Part shown: one piece after another, positions 25,618-35,111 of the stretch
Numbering within the stretch: the stretch's first letter is position 1
How the letters are laid out: every line of letters starts with the position of its first letter
Assembly (NCBI GenBank): GCA_022072165.1
Contig: JAJVIF010000004.1
Location: forward strand, 64,262-128,261
Source of the DNA: a bacterium
Lineage (GTDB): Bacteria > JAJVIF01
Length of the DNA: 64,000 nt
Direction: 5' to 3'
The notes under the pieces: model-generated
The model's database searches: none
Told to the model about the DNA's origin: nothing
The model's input: only the letters and a program-made list of their open reading frames with translations
Translations under genes and position numbers: made by a program

Positions 25618-27255
25618 ATGAGCTCGCGCGCGGTTCTGTCGCCCAGCGCCAAAGTCGGCATCACCACCGTGGCGGTCACCATCGTCGTGATCATGGTGGG
25701 CTTTTTCTTTGGCTGGTGGACCCGCAAGAGCAAAGATGGTTTTGAGCTCTGGATTCACTTCGACAACATCCGCGGTCTGACCCGGGACGCCGAGGTGCTG
25801 ATTAACGGAGCTCCCGTAGGGCGGGTGATGTACTGGGATCCCGCCGAAGACAAGGGTCTGAATGTGCAGGTCCGGATCAACGACCCGAAGCTCCGGATTC
25901 ATCAGAACGCTTCGGTGGTGATCACGGCGGAAAGCGTCCTGGGGAAAAAGGTCATCTCCATCACCCAGCCGACCTCCGGGATTCCGGTCTATGTTGAGGA
26001 GCCCGGTAAACCGCGACGCTGGTCAAATCCGCAGGAGCCGGTCTACCGCTTCGAAGCCGGGACGATGGCAGTCGGTAATCAGATTTTCCGGATGCTGGGG
26101 GCGAAGCCGATACGGCTGGGCGAGGTCATCTCGGTGACGCCCGACTCGCCGGGGCACGACCGGGTGACGCTGCGACTGGAAGGGGAGCCGATTCAGTCTG
26201 AGGAGTCGCTCTTTCCGAGCCGGATTGCGGGCGTGCCGGGGACGGTGGGGATGCTGTATCCGCCCGTGCCATCAGGGGAATATCTAAAAGGGACCAAAGA
26301 GCCGGAGGCTTCGGACATCATTTCGTCGGTGAACGATGTGGTCCGGGAGATCAACGGGCTCATCAGCACACTTTCGCCGCAGATTCAGTCCATCACAGGA
26401 CACCTTGATGAGGTGCTGGTGAGTGTCCGGGACATGCTGGACAAGAATCAGGTCGATGCCCTGTTTACCGCGCTTGAGCGCGAACTGACCGATACCGGAC
26501 GAAACATTGATCTCATCACCAACGACCTGCGGGGGCTGATCTCCTCGACGGAGCCCGGGTTGCTGCGGACCCTGGGACATGCCGAAGCTTCGGCGGCCAA
26601 TGTGGAGTCCATCACGGGTGAGATGAGCAGCTTCATCGCGGATCCGGCCAAGCGGGCGCAGATCGAGAGCATGTTGACACAACTGGAGCAAAGCTCCGCG
26701 CGGATCAACGCCATCCTGGAGGACATCGAGTCGCTGACCGGCGATGAGCAGGTTCAGACCGATCTCAAAGGGACCATTTCCACCGCCCGGTCGGTGCTGC
26801 AGCAGGCAGACACCACGCTGCAAAAAGTGAATCAGGCCACCGCCTCCCTGGGGGGGCATGAGCTTGGGGTGATGCTGCGACAGCGCTACGAAGTGGAGTC
26901 CCGGCAGTCGTACACCGATGCCCGGATCATGCTCGACAAGCCGAAGGAGTATCAGCTCTACCTGGGAGCGTCAGACATCGGCGAAGGGGGGAAGCTCGAC
27001 CTGGGGTACGGGTGGTACCTGGGCGAGAACGTCGTGGCGCGCGGCGGGCTGCGACGGGGCAAGCCGGGTGTCGGGGCTGACCTCTACTTTGACCCCTTCC
27101 GGCTCTCCACGGATCTATATGACGCCAACGATCTGCGCCTCGACATCAACGGCACCTGGTTTTTCGATGACCAGCTGGGGCTCTATGTTGGGCTGGATGA
27201 TGTGCTGGACGAGGGGACCGACCGGGTGAATGTCGGTGCGACGCTGAAATTCTAG
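25618..27255 (+). CDS. mlaD: MlaD-like MCE-domain lipid transport protein with barrel-like C-terminus
   Basis: 545 aa; ATG at 25618 with GAAGGAG upstream. Residues ~14-32 form one N-terminal membrane anchor (TVAVTIVVIMVGFFFGWW). The MCE domain follows (IHFDNIRGLTRDAEVLINGAPVGRV at 40-65, then VLGKKVISI). Residues ~220-420 are a long helical region, predicted coiled coil (VREINGLISTLSPQIQSI). The last ~115 residues alternate polar and hydrophobic in short strands (LDLGYGWYLGENVVARGGL, LGLYVGLDDVL) and end in Phe, like an outer-membrane beta-barrel. MCE proteins fused to a C-terminal barrel are known from diderm Firmicutes such as Veillonella, where one chain spans the envelope. It should carry lipid between membranes with MlaF. 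Confidence 0.85.
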   Translation: MSSRAVLSPSAKVGITTVAVTIVVIMVGFFFGWWTRKSKDGFELWIHFDNIRGLTRDAEVLINGAPVGRVMYWDPAEDKGLNVQVRINDPKLRIHQNASVVITAESVLGKKVISITQPTSGIPVYVEEPGKPRRWSNPQEPVYRFEAGTMAVGNQIFRMLGAKPIRLGEVISVTPDSPGHDRVTLRLEGEPIQSEESLFPSRIAGVPGTVGMLYPPVPSGEYLKGTKEPEASDIISSVNDVVREINGLISTLSPQIQSITGHLDEVLVSVRDMLDKNQVDALFTALERELTDTGRNIDLITNDLRGLISSTEPGLLRTLGHAEASAANVESITGEMSSFIADPAKRAQIESMLTQLEQSSARINAILEDIESLTGDEQVQTDLKGTISTARSVLQQADTTLQKVNQATASLGGHELGVMLRQRYEVESRQSYTDARIMLDKPKEYQLYLGASDIGEGGKLDLGYGWYLGENVVARGGLRRGKPGVGADLYFDPFRLSTDLYDANDLRLDINGTWFFDDQLGLYVGLDDVLDEGTDRVNVGATLKF

Positions 27256-27284
27256 CGCCGCCCGAGTCGGAAGGAGAGACGGTC

Positions 27285-30200
27285 CTGGCGACGCCAGATG
27301 CCACCGCTGCCGCCCCGCCTGTCCCCACCAGACGTCCCTGGGGCGTGCTGCTCTTGCTGCTCGGGCTCCTGCTGGTTGGGGGCCTGACCTGGCGTCTGTT
27401 GATCTCGCCTCAAGCCGTGATTCGCGCGCTCATCGCCCAGGGAGTGCCGATGCTGGAAGCCCAGACCGGACTCCTCTGGGAATACAACCCGCAGTCGGTG
27501 ACAGTCTTCGGCAACACCATCACGCTCCAGCAAGTACGCCTTCTGCTACCGGAAGATCGCACTCCCGTAGCGGAAGTAGACCGGCTGGTGATTCGGCTGC
27601 GGTGGCGGTCGCTGATTCAGCGGGATCCCCTGACTGGCAGCGCAGAGGTCGCCCGGAGTCTGCGGGGTGTCACGCTGGACGGCCTGCAGGTGCATGTGCG
27701 ACGTACTGATGCGGGATTTGATCTGGTCGAGCATTTGCGACAACGTCCGCGCACCGGACCGACCCAGCCACTGACAGCATCGATCAGCATCCGTGGCGCA
27801 ACGCTCCATTACACCGACTTTCCGCTGTTGCCTGATGGGTCGCGGGACTGGACCACGCCCCTCTCTTTCGCTGTGGGCTGGCAGGCGGATGGCCGACTAC
27901 AGCAGGGAGTGCTGACCAACAGTGTGCTGCGAGTGACACCGGTCAGTGCGCGAGATGACGTGCTGCTGCTCGCGACGGGGGGTGCTGATTTCCAGCAGGG
28001 CTACAGCTTCACGCTGAGTCCTGATGTCTCCGTGGCTGACCTGGGGCGGGAGGGTTGGCTTGGTCCGTTGCTCCAGGTGCTCGGACCATCCGCAGAGTCC
28101 TATGGCGCGATGTTCACTGGCGGGAGTCTGACAGGGCAGGTCCTGGCGGTCGGGGATGTCAGCGGAGGGTTGCCTGAGACTGCCGGAGACCTCCGGGTGC
28201 GCAACCTCGTGGTGCGTCATGCCCTGCTGGGGGCCGAGGAAGCGCAAGTGGCGCTGGATGTCACGCTCCAGCCTGGTAAGTGGCGCATTACGCATGGCAC
28301 ATTGCACTACGGCTCGTGGGAACTGGCCTTTTTAGGGGCGGTGGACCCGACATCCGGGGACTGGCCAGTCGATCTGCGGTTTACCGCCATGGGGTTCGAG
28401 TTGCCTGAGATTCCGGTCCCGCTGCCCTTTGCGGAGAGCATCGGTTACCACGGACCCCTCACCGCCGCCGGCCAGGTGCAGGGGCCGATTGGCGATCCGG
28501 AAATCGTGGCAACCGTCCTGGGACCCCGGGTGCTGCTGGCGGGACAGCCCTTCGAGCTGTTGCCATCGACGGTCCGTTACCGGCGGCAGATTCTGCGCCT
28601 GCAGGCCACCGCCAGGAGCGCAGGGCGGCAACTACTGGTTGCCGGGAGTGCCGACCTGGCAGGCCAGACATCAGGCTTTCAGATAGAGGCCCGGGAGCTG
28701 GAGGCGATGCTCGTGCGCAAAGCATTGCCGGCGTTCAGCACGGTGCCGCTGGAGGGGCCGCTGAATGCCGCCATCACTATCCTGAACTCGCCAGGGGAGC
28801 CGACCTGGACGGATATCCAGCTGGCGAGTCGACAGGGGACCTTTGCTGGTGCCCCCTATGGCGCGATGCTCGGCAAGCTCCGTCTGGCGGGGGAAGCAGT
28901 AGATATCCAGCGGGTCATGCTCACACTCCCCGATGGAGCCCCGGGTGCGATTCACGCGCAGGGGACCTGGACACCCGGGGGAGATCTGCAGCTGCATGCG
29001 GAGTGGGGTGGTCTTGACCTCGCACGCTATCTGCCGGGAGGGTACCTCCGGGGTGAGGGCTTCGGGAGACTGGACCTGCGCGGCACCGACATCGCGCCGG
29101 AGGGCGACTTCACCCTCCAGGTGCTCGATGGTTCGCTGGGCAGCTTTCCGTTTCAGCGTCTACGGCAGACTGGACGATTGTCGGAAAGTCGACTGGAGCT
29201 GACTGATGGGACGCTCGTGCTGGAGCGGGGCAATGTGTCGCTGCATGGCGTGATTGATCTGGCGGCGACTGAACAGGTGTCGCTGCAGCTGGATTGCTCG
29301 CAGCTGGGCGGGCTGAGCTTCGGGCCAGTCGATGTGCGATCCGTGTCCGGCGAGTTGACGCTCCGTGGTCCCCTGACGAATCTGAAGCTGGAGCAGCGAG
29401 TGCATGGGGAAATCGAAGTGGCCGGGCTGGAGTGTACGGCGACTGCGGCGCATCCACTGGAACTGACGCTGTCGCAGATGGGGATCCAGACCGCCATGAC
29501 CCCCATGTCCTGGCTGGGACTGTATGACCAATGGAGCCGTGTGGCCCCAACTATTCGTCAGGACTGGGTGCTGAGCCATCAGGGAGCGATTCATGTCGCC
29601 CCCACCGGGATGAACACAACATTTGATCCGCACTTGTCCGCCGCGATTCGCAAGGCCGCTCCCACCCTGGGACATCTGATGCTTGAGGCAGATGAGGAGT
29701 CCGCCGACGTGTTGCCTGTCACAGGCGATGTGATCCTGGCGGGAGGCTGGGAGGGTCGCAATGGGGTCGCCCTGGGAGAGACATCGCTCACCAGCGAGCT
29801 GCTTCAAATTGGTCCCACGCGACTGACGCAGGTAACCGGGAGACTGGGGCGCGAGGAACCGGGGCCGCTGCAGGTTGCGCTCCGGGGATCGCGGGAGGAG
29901 TCGGCGTTCAGCGTCGAGGGGACACTGACACCGGCGGCGATCCTGGGGGAGAGTCCGCTGGACCTTCACCTCGCGCTGGATCACTGGCCCCTGTCAACCG
30001 TCGTCGCCCTCACCGCGCCAGGAATCGCCCCGCAGATTGATGGGCTCCTGACGGGCGGCGGACGCCTGCAGGGTCCGCTGGCAGCGCTGGAAACCACACC
30101 CGCCACGGCAGGGGCTCCGGGGCATCTCCATTTCGCGCTGCATGATGGACGGCTGGGCGAGTTGCGCGACATCACCGGAGATCTCGTGATGGCGTTGCGT

Positions 30201-32279
30201 GAAGGGGAGTTTCGTTTACACGAGCTGGCCCTGACCGGAGCAGAGGACTTCCGGGTCCGGGGACAGGGGACCATTTATCTGGCGTCGGACCGTTTCAGTG
30301 ATTCCCGGGCAGTGTTCAACATGAGCGGGTTGCCGCTGGAGCGACTCCGTCCGCTGTTCGGCGAGAACCCACCGGAGATGAGCGGGCTGCTGGAATGCAG
30401 CGCGCAGTACGCCTCCCTCAACGGGATTCCCGGGATCCAGGGGCTTCTCAGCATTCAGGCCCCGCGAATCGGATTACTACAGCTTGATCGTCTCCAGGCC
30501 CTGCTGCTGTACAACCCATTCACGCGACGACTCACCATCGAGCGGGAACGTCCGCTGTTTGTTGAGAAGCAGAGCTACCGGCTCCTGATGCACGGGCGCG
30601 TGGATTTTCCGGAGGATCAGTCGCCGCAGCTGTCGCTGGAACTGGAGACACCGGCATCACAGGCGATGCTGCCCGTAGCGGCGGTCATCAAGCCGAACGA
30701 ATACTACTCCGCGCAAGGGGGGATGGAGTCGCTCTTCCTGAGAGTTCGCGGCACCCTGCTACAGCCTCGACTCTATGGCGACGCCGAGATCAGCCTGAGC
30801 GATATCCGGTGGCTCGGCCAGCCGGTGCTGGCGAAAGCGGAGGGGACGCTCCACTTTGATGAACAGGTCCTGCTGCTGGAGGACCGGCAGTTCTGGATCG
30901 AGAACAGTGATGGTGGAAAGACCGGGCGTCTGGCACTGGAAGGACGCCTGGACCTGGGGGCGTTGCTCGGCGCACAGGCGACCCGGGAACTCGGCGCGGT
31001 CCGCCTGCGCCCCGCATCACCGGGGGCGGTCCTGCCGCTAACCGGTTTCGGTCTCCACGCCGGACTCATGGTGCCCGAGCCCGGAGCCCCAGGGGCGGGA
31101 CGTCCCCTGGGACTCCGGCTCTCCGGGGAAGAATTGCTGCTCACTGGCGACATCGCGCTGGGTTCCGGCAGTGTCGACATCGGTGGCCTCACACGCCTAG
31201 CGGCGACGCCGGCAAATCTGGCGAGCCGGGAAGGGGTCGCGGGCAGCAGCGCCACGCGAGTCCCCGGCCCGATGGTGTCGTTCGATGTTGGGATGTCGAT
31301 TCCCGAAGGCTTTCAGGTGACTGGTCCGACGGGGCTCAAGATGACTTTGGCGGCAGGACGGGTGCAGGTCACTGGTAACCTGTTGACTCCCAGCATCGTG
31401 GGAACCATCTCCGCCCGGAGTGGGAGTCTGGGAGTGCTCGGGAAAGAGTTCCGTCTGGTGGAACCGGCGGTGCTGACCTTCAACAGCCTCTACGGTCTCG
31501 ATCCGCTGATCCAGGCCCGGGCAGAAACCCGGGTGGATACGACAGACCCCTCATCGCTTGGCGGACGACGAACGGTCATCATCACGGTCACAGTGAACGC
31601 CCAGTTCCAGGACCTCGGGGAGAGCAACACGCCGGGGTTGTCGTTCAGCAGCAACGATCCGCAGTACGGCACCGCAAGCCAGATTCTGGCACTCCTGGCG
31701 GGCTTCGGTGGAGATCGTCCGCAACTGGCTGGCGTGGATGATCCCCTGGGAGAGCGGCTCCTCAAGGGCTTGGGAAATGCCGCAGTCAGTATTCCGGGAC
31801 AAGTGGTGGGTCAGTTCTTTGAGGAAGAGGGCTTTCGTCGGTTTCTCATTGGCACCAATGTCGATGGGGACCTCTTCATCGATGCTGAGTACGAGCTGTA
31901 CAAGCAATTCTCCGTGGACTACCGGCAGGAGTTTGGGGTGGACCGCGACTGGGAAGCGGGAGTCCGCTATGAGTTCCGGAATAACTCGTACTTCCGGCTC
32001 GGGACCAACGAAGACTACGACTTCATCGCCGCGCTGGAATACCGGATTCCGTTGGGGACCCGTCAGGTGAAGGCGAGTCGGCGAGAGATAGCGGAAGAAG
32101 AGGCCGCACTGGCGGCTCGGGAAGCGGACCGGGATGCGGCGGCGCAGGCACCAGTCGATCCAGCGGGCGTCCGGGATGACAATGCCACGATCGAGGAGTT
32201 GCCCGGCGCCCCAGAGGTGATCTCTGAGGCGCGGGAGCAGACCGAACGTCATCTGGAGGAGATACAGGAGCAGGAATGA
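27285..32279 (+). CDS. tamB: TamB/DUF490 family translocation and assembly protein
   Basis: Very large AsmA-like bridge protein (1664 aa) anchored in the inner membrane, thought in other bacteria to conduct lipids or help assemble outer-membrane proteins. One N-terminal membrane helix (WGVLLLLLGLLLVGGL) is followed by ~1250 residues of repetitive beta-strand sequence. A C-terminal DUF490 region (~last 330) contains SGSLGVLGKEFRLVE, TNVDGDLFIDAEYELYKQFSVD and YRQEFGVDRDWE. A charged, Ala/Glu-rich tail ends it. Start: no ATG precedes the helix. A GTG at 27345 would remove the basic flank; a CTG at 27285 has AAGGAG eight bases upstream and keeps TRRPW before the helix, so I prefer CTG. Same operon as mlaF and mlaD, 29 bases after mlaD. 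Confidence 0.9.
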   Translation: MATPDATAAAPPVPTRRPWGVLLLLLGLLLVGGLTWRLLISPQAVIRALIAQGVPMLEAQTGLLWEYNPQSVTVFGNTITLQQVRLLLPEDRTPVAEVDRLVIRLRWRSLIQRDPLTGSAEVARSLRGVTLDGLQVHVRRTDAGFDLVEHLRQRPRTGPTQPLTASISIRGATLHYTDFPLLPDGSRDWTTPLSFAVGWQADGRLQQGVLTNSVLRVTPVSARDDVLLLATGGADFQQGYSFTLSPDVSVADLGREGWLGPLLQVLGPSAESYGAMFTGGSLTGQVLAVGDVSGGLPETAGDLRVRNLVVRHALLGAEEAQVALDVTLQPGKWRITHGTLHYGSWELAFLGAVDPTSGDWPVDLRFTAMGFELPEIPVPLPFAESIGYHGPLTAAGQVQGPIGDPEIVATVLGPRVLLAGQPFELLPSTVRYRRQILRLQATARSAGRQLLVAGSADLAGQTSGFQIEARELEAMLVRKALPAFSTVPLEGPLNAAITILNSPGEPTWTDIQLASRQGTFAGAPYGAMLGKLRLAGEAVDIQRVMLTLPDGAPGAIHAQGTWTPGGDLQLHAEWGGLDLARYLPGGYLRGEGFGRLDLRGTDIAPEGDFTLQVLDGSLGSFPFQRLRQTGRLSESRLELTDGTLVLERGNVSLHGVIDLAATEQVSLQLDCSQLGGLSFGPVDVRSVSGELTLRGPLTNLKLEQRVHGEIEVAGLECTATAAHPLELTLSQMGIQTAMTPMSWLGLYDQWSRVAPTIRQDWVLSHQGAIHVAPTGMNTTFDPHLSAAIRKAAPTLGHLMLEADEESADVLPVTGDVILAGGWEGRNGVALGETSLTSELLQIGPTRLTQVTGRLGREEPGPLQVALRGSREESAFSVEGTLTPAAILGESPLDLHLALDHWPLSTVVALTAPGIAPQIDGLLTGGGRLQGPLAALETTPATAGAPGHLHFALHDGRLGELRDITGDLVMALREGEFRLHELALTGAEDFRVRGQGTIYLASDRFSDSRAVFNMSGLPLERLRPLFGENPPEMSGLLECSAQYASLNGIPGIQGLLSIQAPRIGLLQLDRLQALLLYNPFTRRLTIERERPLFVEKQSYRLLMHGRVDFPEDQSPQLSLELETPASQAMLPVAAVIKPNEYYSAQGGMESLFLRVRGTLLQPRLYGDAEISLSDIRWLGQPVLAKAEGTLHFDEQVLLLEDRQFWIENSDGGKTGRLALEGRLDLGALLGAQATRELGAVRLRPASPGAVLPLTGFGLHAGLMVPEPGAPGAGRPLGLRLSGEELLLTGDIALGSGSVDIGGLTRLAATPANLASREGVAGSSATRVPGPMVSFDVGMSIPEGFQVTGPTGLKMTLAAGRVQVTGNLLTPSIVGTISARSGSLGVLGKEFRLVEPAVLTFNSLYGLDPLIQARAETRVDTTDPSSLGGRRTVIITVTVNAQFQDLGESNTPGLSFSSNDPQYGTASQILALLAGFGGDRPQLAGVDDPLGERLLKGLGNAAVSIPGQVVGQFFEEEGFRRFLIGTNVDGDLFIDAEYELYKQFSVDYRQEFGVDRDWEAGVRYEFRNNSYFRLGTNEDYDFIAALEYRIPLGTRQVKASRREIAEEEAALAAREADRDAAAQAPVDPAGVRDDNATIEELPGAPEVISEAREQTERHLEEIQEQE

Positions 32280-32334
32280 ATCGGGTACGATGCCCGAGGT
32301 CCTCACTCCCCCGCTGTCCGGAGCGCCAGTCGCC

Positions 32335-32649
32335 ATGATGATCATCTTCTCGGTCACGCCCTTTGGGGTCGGTGAGCATCTTTCGGAGCAGGTCGCCCGG
32401 GCGGTGAAAATCGTGGCGGAGTCCGGGTTGCCCTATCAGGTGACGCCCATGGGGACGATCATCGAAGGGGAGTGGGACGCGGTGATGGCAGTGGTGAATC
32501 AGTGCCGGCTGGCCATCCTGGAGGAATGTCCGCGGGTCGCCATTAAATGCTGGATCGATGATAAACAGGGTGTCACAGACTCCATGGGCCACAAAACTCA
32601 GGTCTTGCAGGAGCGTCTGGGGATGCCCCTGAAAGTCACCCCCGGGTAG
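32335..32649 (+). CDS. MTH1187/YkoF-like thiamine-binding domain protein
   Basis: 104 aa, DUF77-type small protein. It begins MMIIFSVTPFG and contains VARAVKIVAESGLPYQVTPMG and TIIEGEWDAVMAVVNQC, the classical pattern of this ferredoxin-like-fold family, some of whose members bind thiamine or hydroxymethylpyrimidine. It is probably a cytosolic oligomer. The start could also be at 32290, which would nearly touch tamB; family length favours 32335. Its function in vivo is unknown for most members. Confidence 0.88.
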   Translation: MMIIFSVTPFGVGEHLSEQVARAVKIVAESGLPYQVTPMGTIIEGEWDAVMAVVNQCRLAILEECPRVAIKCWIDDKQGVTDSMGHKTQVLQERLGMPLKVTPG

Positions 32650-32654
32650 GCCGC

Positions 32655-32660
32655 TATACT
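32655..32660 (+). promoter_or_regulatory. candidate -10 for khpB
   Basis: TATACT six bases after the preceding stop; no good -35. If used, khpB would have a ~200-base leader (32650-32868), in which I see no convincing gene. Confidence 0.3.
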
Positions 32661-32868
32661 GTCAGGCCGCGATGACGGCAGGCGCGATTTCGGGCGGTGG
32701 CCCATGTCTGGTGCAGACAACGCTGCCATATCGTCAGGACACCGACCGCACTTCCCGGTGTCGAGGCGCGGGACCACAGCGCTCTCCAATGCGAGCGTCG
32801 CGCAGCAGCAGCCTTCTGATTCCACGTACTGCCGGCGGATCAACCGGAGCCGGCGATGAGGAGCATGC

Positions 32869-33621
32869 ATGACCGAGGGAACGCACGAGGATCAGTTACG
32901 GGAAGCCGTACTGATGCTCAAGGGGTGGCTGGAGCATCTGGATCCGACTGTCGAGATTGACGGTCTGGAGACAGATGAGGAAATCGTGCTGGATGTCGAT
33001 GCGGACCAGATGGGTCTGGTGATCGGCCGTAAGGGGAGCGTGCTGGAGTCCCTCCAGTACCTGATGAACGTCATCATGTTCCGGCGCTACGAGAATCCAA
33101 AGCCGATTCACCTGGATGCCCAGGGCTACCGCGCCAAGAAGGAACAGTTACTCAAGAGCCAGCTCCTCGATGCCCGGGACCAGGTGATGGCCCGCAATCG
33201 TGAGCAGGCCCTGCCACCTATGAGCGCAGCGGACCGCAAGCTGGTCCACTCGCTGGCCCGGGATATCCCCGGCATCGCGACCGTCTCCAAGGGGCTGGGG
33301 GCGAATCGCCTCCTCTTCGTGGTCCCCGAAGCGATGGAAGAAGAATTCACCAATCTGCCGGATCACAAAGTCCGCTTTCCCCGCTTCGATGATGATCGCG
33401 GTCGGGGAGGACGTCCTGGCGGTCGTCCTGGTGGCGGTGGTGGCGGCTATCGCGGTGGTGGTGGCAGCTATCGGGGCGATGGCTCCGGTGGGGGCTACCG
33501 CGGCAGTGGCGGCGGTGGCTATCGCGGCGGTGGGGGCGGCGGACGTCCCGGTGGGGGCGGCGGGTACCGCGGCGGCGGTGGTGGTGGCTATCGCGGTGGC
33601 GGCGACCAGGGTCCCCGCTAG
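32869..33621 (+). CDS. khpB: KhpB/Jag RNA-binding protein with glycine/arginine-rich tail
   Basis: 250 aa; ATG at 32869 with GAGGAG six bases upstream. The usual N-terminal Jag_N domain is absent. Residues ~25-85 are a KH domain with the GxxG-type loop VIGRKGSVLESLQYL; residues ~100-160 match the Jag R3H domain (MSAADRKLVHSLARDIPGI). Residues ~170-250 are a low-complexity tail of GGGGYRGG-type repeats, with Arg regularly set in Gly, plus RPGG units: an RGG-box-like segment. KhpB with KhpA binds many RNAs and affects cell elongation in Firmicutes. Such a tail is known from eukaryotic RNA-binding proteins and cyanobacterial cold-shock RRM proteins, and is unusual in KhpB as I know it. Confidence 0.88.
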   Translation: MTEGTHEDQLREAVLMLKGWLEHLDPTVEIDGLETDEEIVLDVDADQMGLVIGRKGSVLESLQYLMNVIMFRRYENPKPIHLDAQGYRAKKEQLLKSQLLDARDQVMARNREQALPPMSAADRKLVHSLARDIPGIATVSKGLGANRLLFVVPEAMEEEFTNLPDHKVRFPRFDDDRGRGGRPGGRPGGGGGGYRGGGGSYRGDGSGGGYRGSGGGGYRGGGGGGRPGGGGGYRGGGGGGYRGGGDQGPR

Positions 33622-33650
33622 CGATCCACACACAATCGACTCAGTGGCAA

Positions 33651-33671
33651 CGGCAGGAGTTACTCCTGCCG
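33651..33671. terminator. palindromic hairpin between convergent genes
   Basis: CGGCAGGAGT / ACTCCTGCCG, 10-bp perfect arms around one base. It lies between khpB and the convergent gene and covers the latter's stop codon. No T-tract; it could act on both strands. Confidence 0.45.
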
Positions 33672-35102
33672 TGGCGCGTTTATCGAGACCTGCTCAGCCG
33701 CGGCCAGGGTCATGGGCCAGGTGAGTCCCCACATGCTCGCCTGCGGTGCAGCAACCTGGATGCTCCCGCTCCCTTCTTCCGGGAGCGACACAATCTGACG
33801 CTGAAACAGCACGCTCGCCTGCGTTCCATTAAAGGCCAGGTCCAGCGGGTAATCGCGACGTTGCGCGTTGTAATCCCCCATCAGCACCGCTGGCGTTGAC
33901 CAGGTCGCGCCGGTATCGCTACTCCGGGTCCACTGCAGCTGATGAGCGTCCGGAACCACGATCTCGTTGGCATCGAGGGCATACACCAACAGCAACTGTT
34001 GCTGACTGCGTGCGAGTTGCGGCTGAGCAGTCGCGATGCCAGTGATGCTGCTTAACGGTGAGGCGACCTCTCGCCAGGGCCCCGGTCCATCGGCGACCAG
34101 GACCGTCAGGTCGTAGCCGCGCAGTTCCCCCGCTTGCGGTGGTCCCCAATGACCAATGGCGACCGCCCAGCCCCCCTGGGCATCGACCGCCGCGACCGGT
34201 CGCTCGGTGAATTGCCCCGGGATGACCGGCATCAGGATCTCTGGCGAGTCTGGTGGAGTCTGGTGCCAGTCGAAGCGCCAGGCGAGGACCGCACTGTCGA
34301 CTTCCCGCTGGCTCGACTCGACCCGTGGTGGCGCTTCGGCCCGGAGGGTGAGGAGAGTCGTACCCGCCGGTCCGATCCGGACATCGGGAGGTTGCCAGGT
34401 CTGCCAGTCGCTGGAGCGTCGCAGGCCCGGTCCCGGCACAAACTCGACACTCGCCGCATCAGCGGTGAAGCACTGGATGCCTGAAGCTCCGAGGTTGTCG
34501 GTCCAGGGGATCACCAGCATCACCAGATCGTGATTTGTCGCGAGGATGGGGAACGTCGGAGTCCCGGGGAGCGCGGAGTCCGGGATGCTCCACGACTGCC
34601 AGGCATCGCCGGGAGCGCCACGAAAGACGGTCACTTGCGATTGCCCCTCCCGCATCTCCCGAACCGCCACCCAGGTACGCGGAGATTCATCCGCGCTGGC
34701 GCCGTGAGTCCAGATCACCGAAGGCTGCACCTGTCCAACAACCGGTCCGGGCTCCGGGTGGCTGGTGACCGGCTCGCGCCTGGTGGCGGTGGCTGTTCCG
34801 AAAGCGACCGTCGTCTGATCGAGGGCCAGATACGCCGTCAGCAATCGGCCATCGGGGAGGGCGGCGAACTGTCGACGGGGATACCGGGCGGCCAGCAATG
34901 CCGGAGGCAAATCCGGGTCGGTGAGCTTCAGCAGGAGGCCCCCCGGAGGGACCAGCGCGACTTGCATAGTCGTGGGGACCACGGTGGCGGACATTAGCCG
35001 GGTATGACCACGTTTGCGCTCGCGATCCGTACGCACCACCAGCATGGCGAGCAATGCTACGAGCAGGAGCGGCACACCGAAGGCGAGGAGCGAGCGCTTC
35101 AT
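33660..35102 (-). CDS. membrane-anchored sialidase-like (Asp-box) protein
   Basis: 480 aa. One N-terminal membrane helix (LLAFGVPLLLVALLAMLVV) with basic residues on both sides; no lipobox, so a signal anchor or uncleaved signal. The extracytoplasmic part is beta-rich with at least one clear Asp-box, WTRSSDTGATWSTP (~residue 405), and related VAVREMREGQSQVTVFRG blade-like phrases. The Asp-box propeller fold occurs in sialidases and in many non-enzymatic surface proteins; the sialidase Arg triad is not identifiable by eye. A neighbour with the same layout follows upstream nine bases away, so they form a pair. Confidence 0.72.
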   Translation of the reverse strand: MKRSLLAFGVPLLLVALLAMLVVRTDRERKRGHTRLMSATVVPTTMQVALVPPGGLLLKLTDPDLPPALLAARYPRRQFAALPDGRLLTAYLALDQTTVAFGTATATRREPVTSHPEPGPVVGQVQPSVIWTHGASADESPRTWVAVREMREGQSQVTVFRGAPGDAWQSWSIPDSALPGTPTFPILATNHDLVMLVIPWTDNLGASGIQCFTADAASVEFVPGPGLRRSSDWQTWQPPDVRIGPAGTTLLTLRAEAPPRVESSQREVDSAVLAWRFDWHQTPPDSPEILMPVIPGQFTERPVAAVDAQGGWAVAIGHWGPPQAGELRGYDLTVLVADGPGPWREVASPLSSITGIATAQPQLARSQQQLLLVYALDANEIVVPDAHQLQWTRSSDTGATWSTPAVLMGDYNAQRRDYPLDLAFNGTQASVLFQRQIVSLPEEGSGSIQVAAPQASMWGLTWPMTLAAAEQVSINAPRQE

Positions 35103-35111
35103 GGAGGGGCA

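Noticed and set aside
32672-32872. 66-codon open frame ending four bases into khpB (ATGA overlap).
   Set aside because: The overlap looks like coupling, but the composition is Arg/Ser/Gly-rich and non-protein-like, no ribosome site precedes it and no family is recognised.
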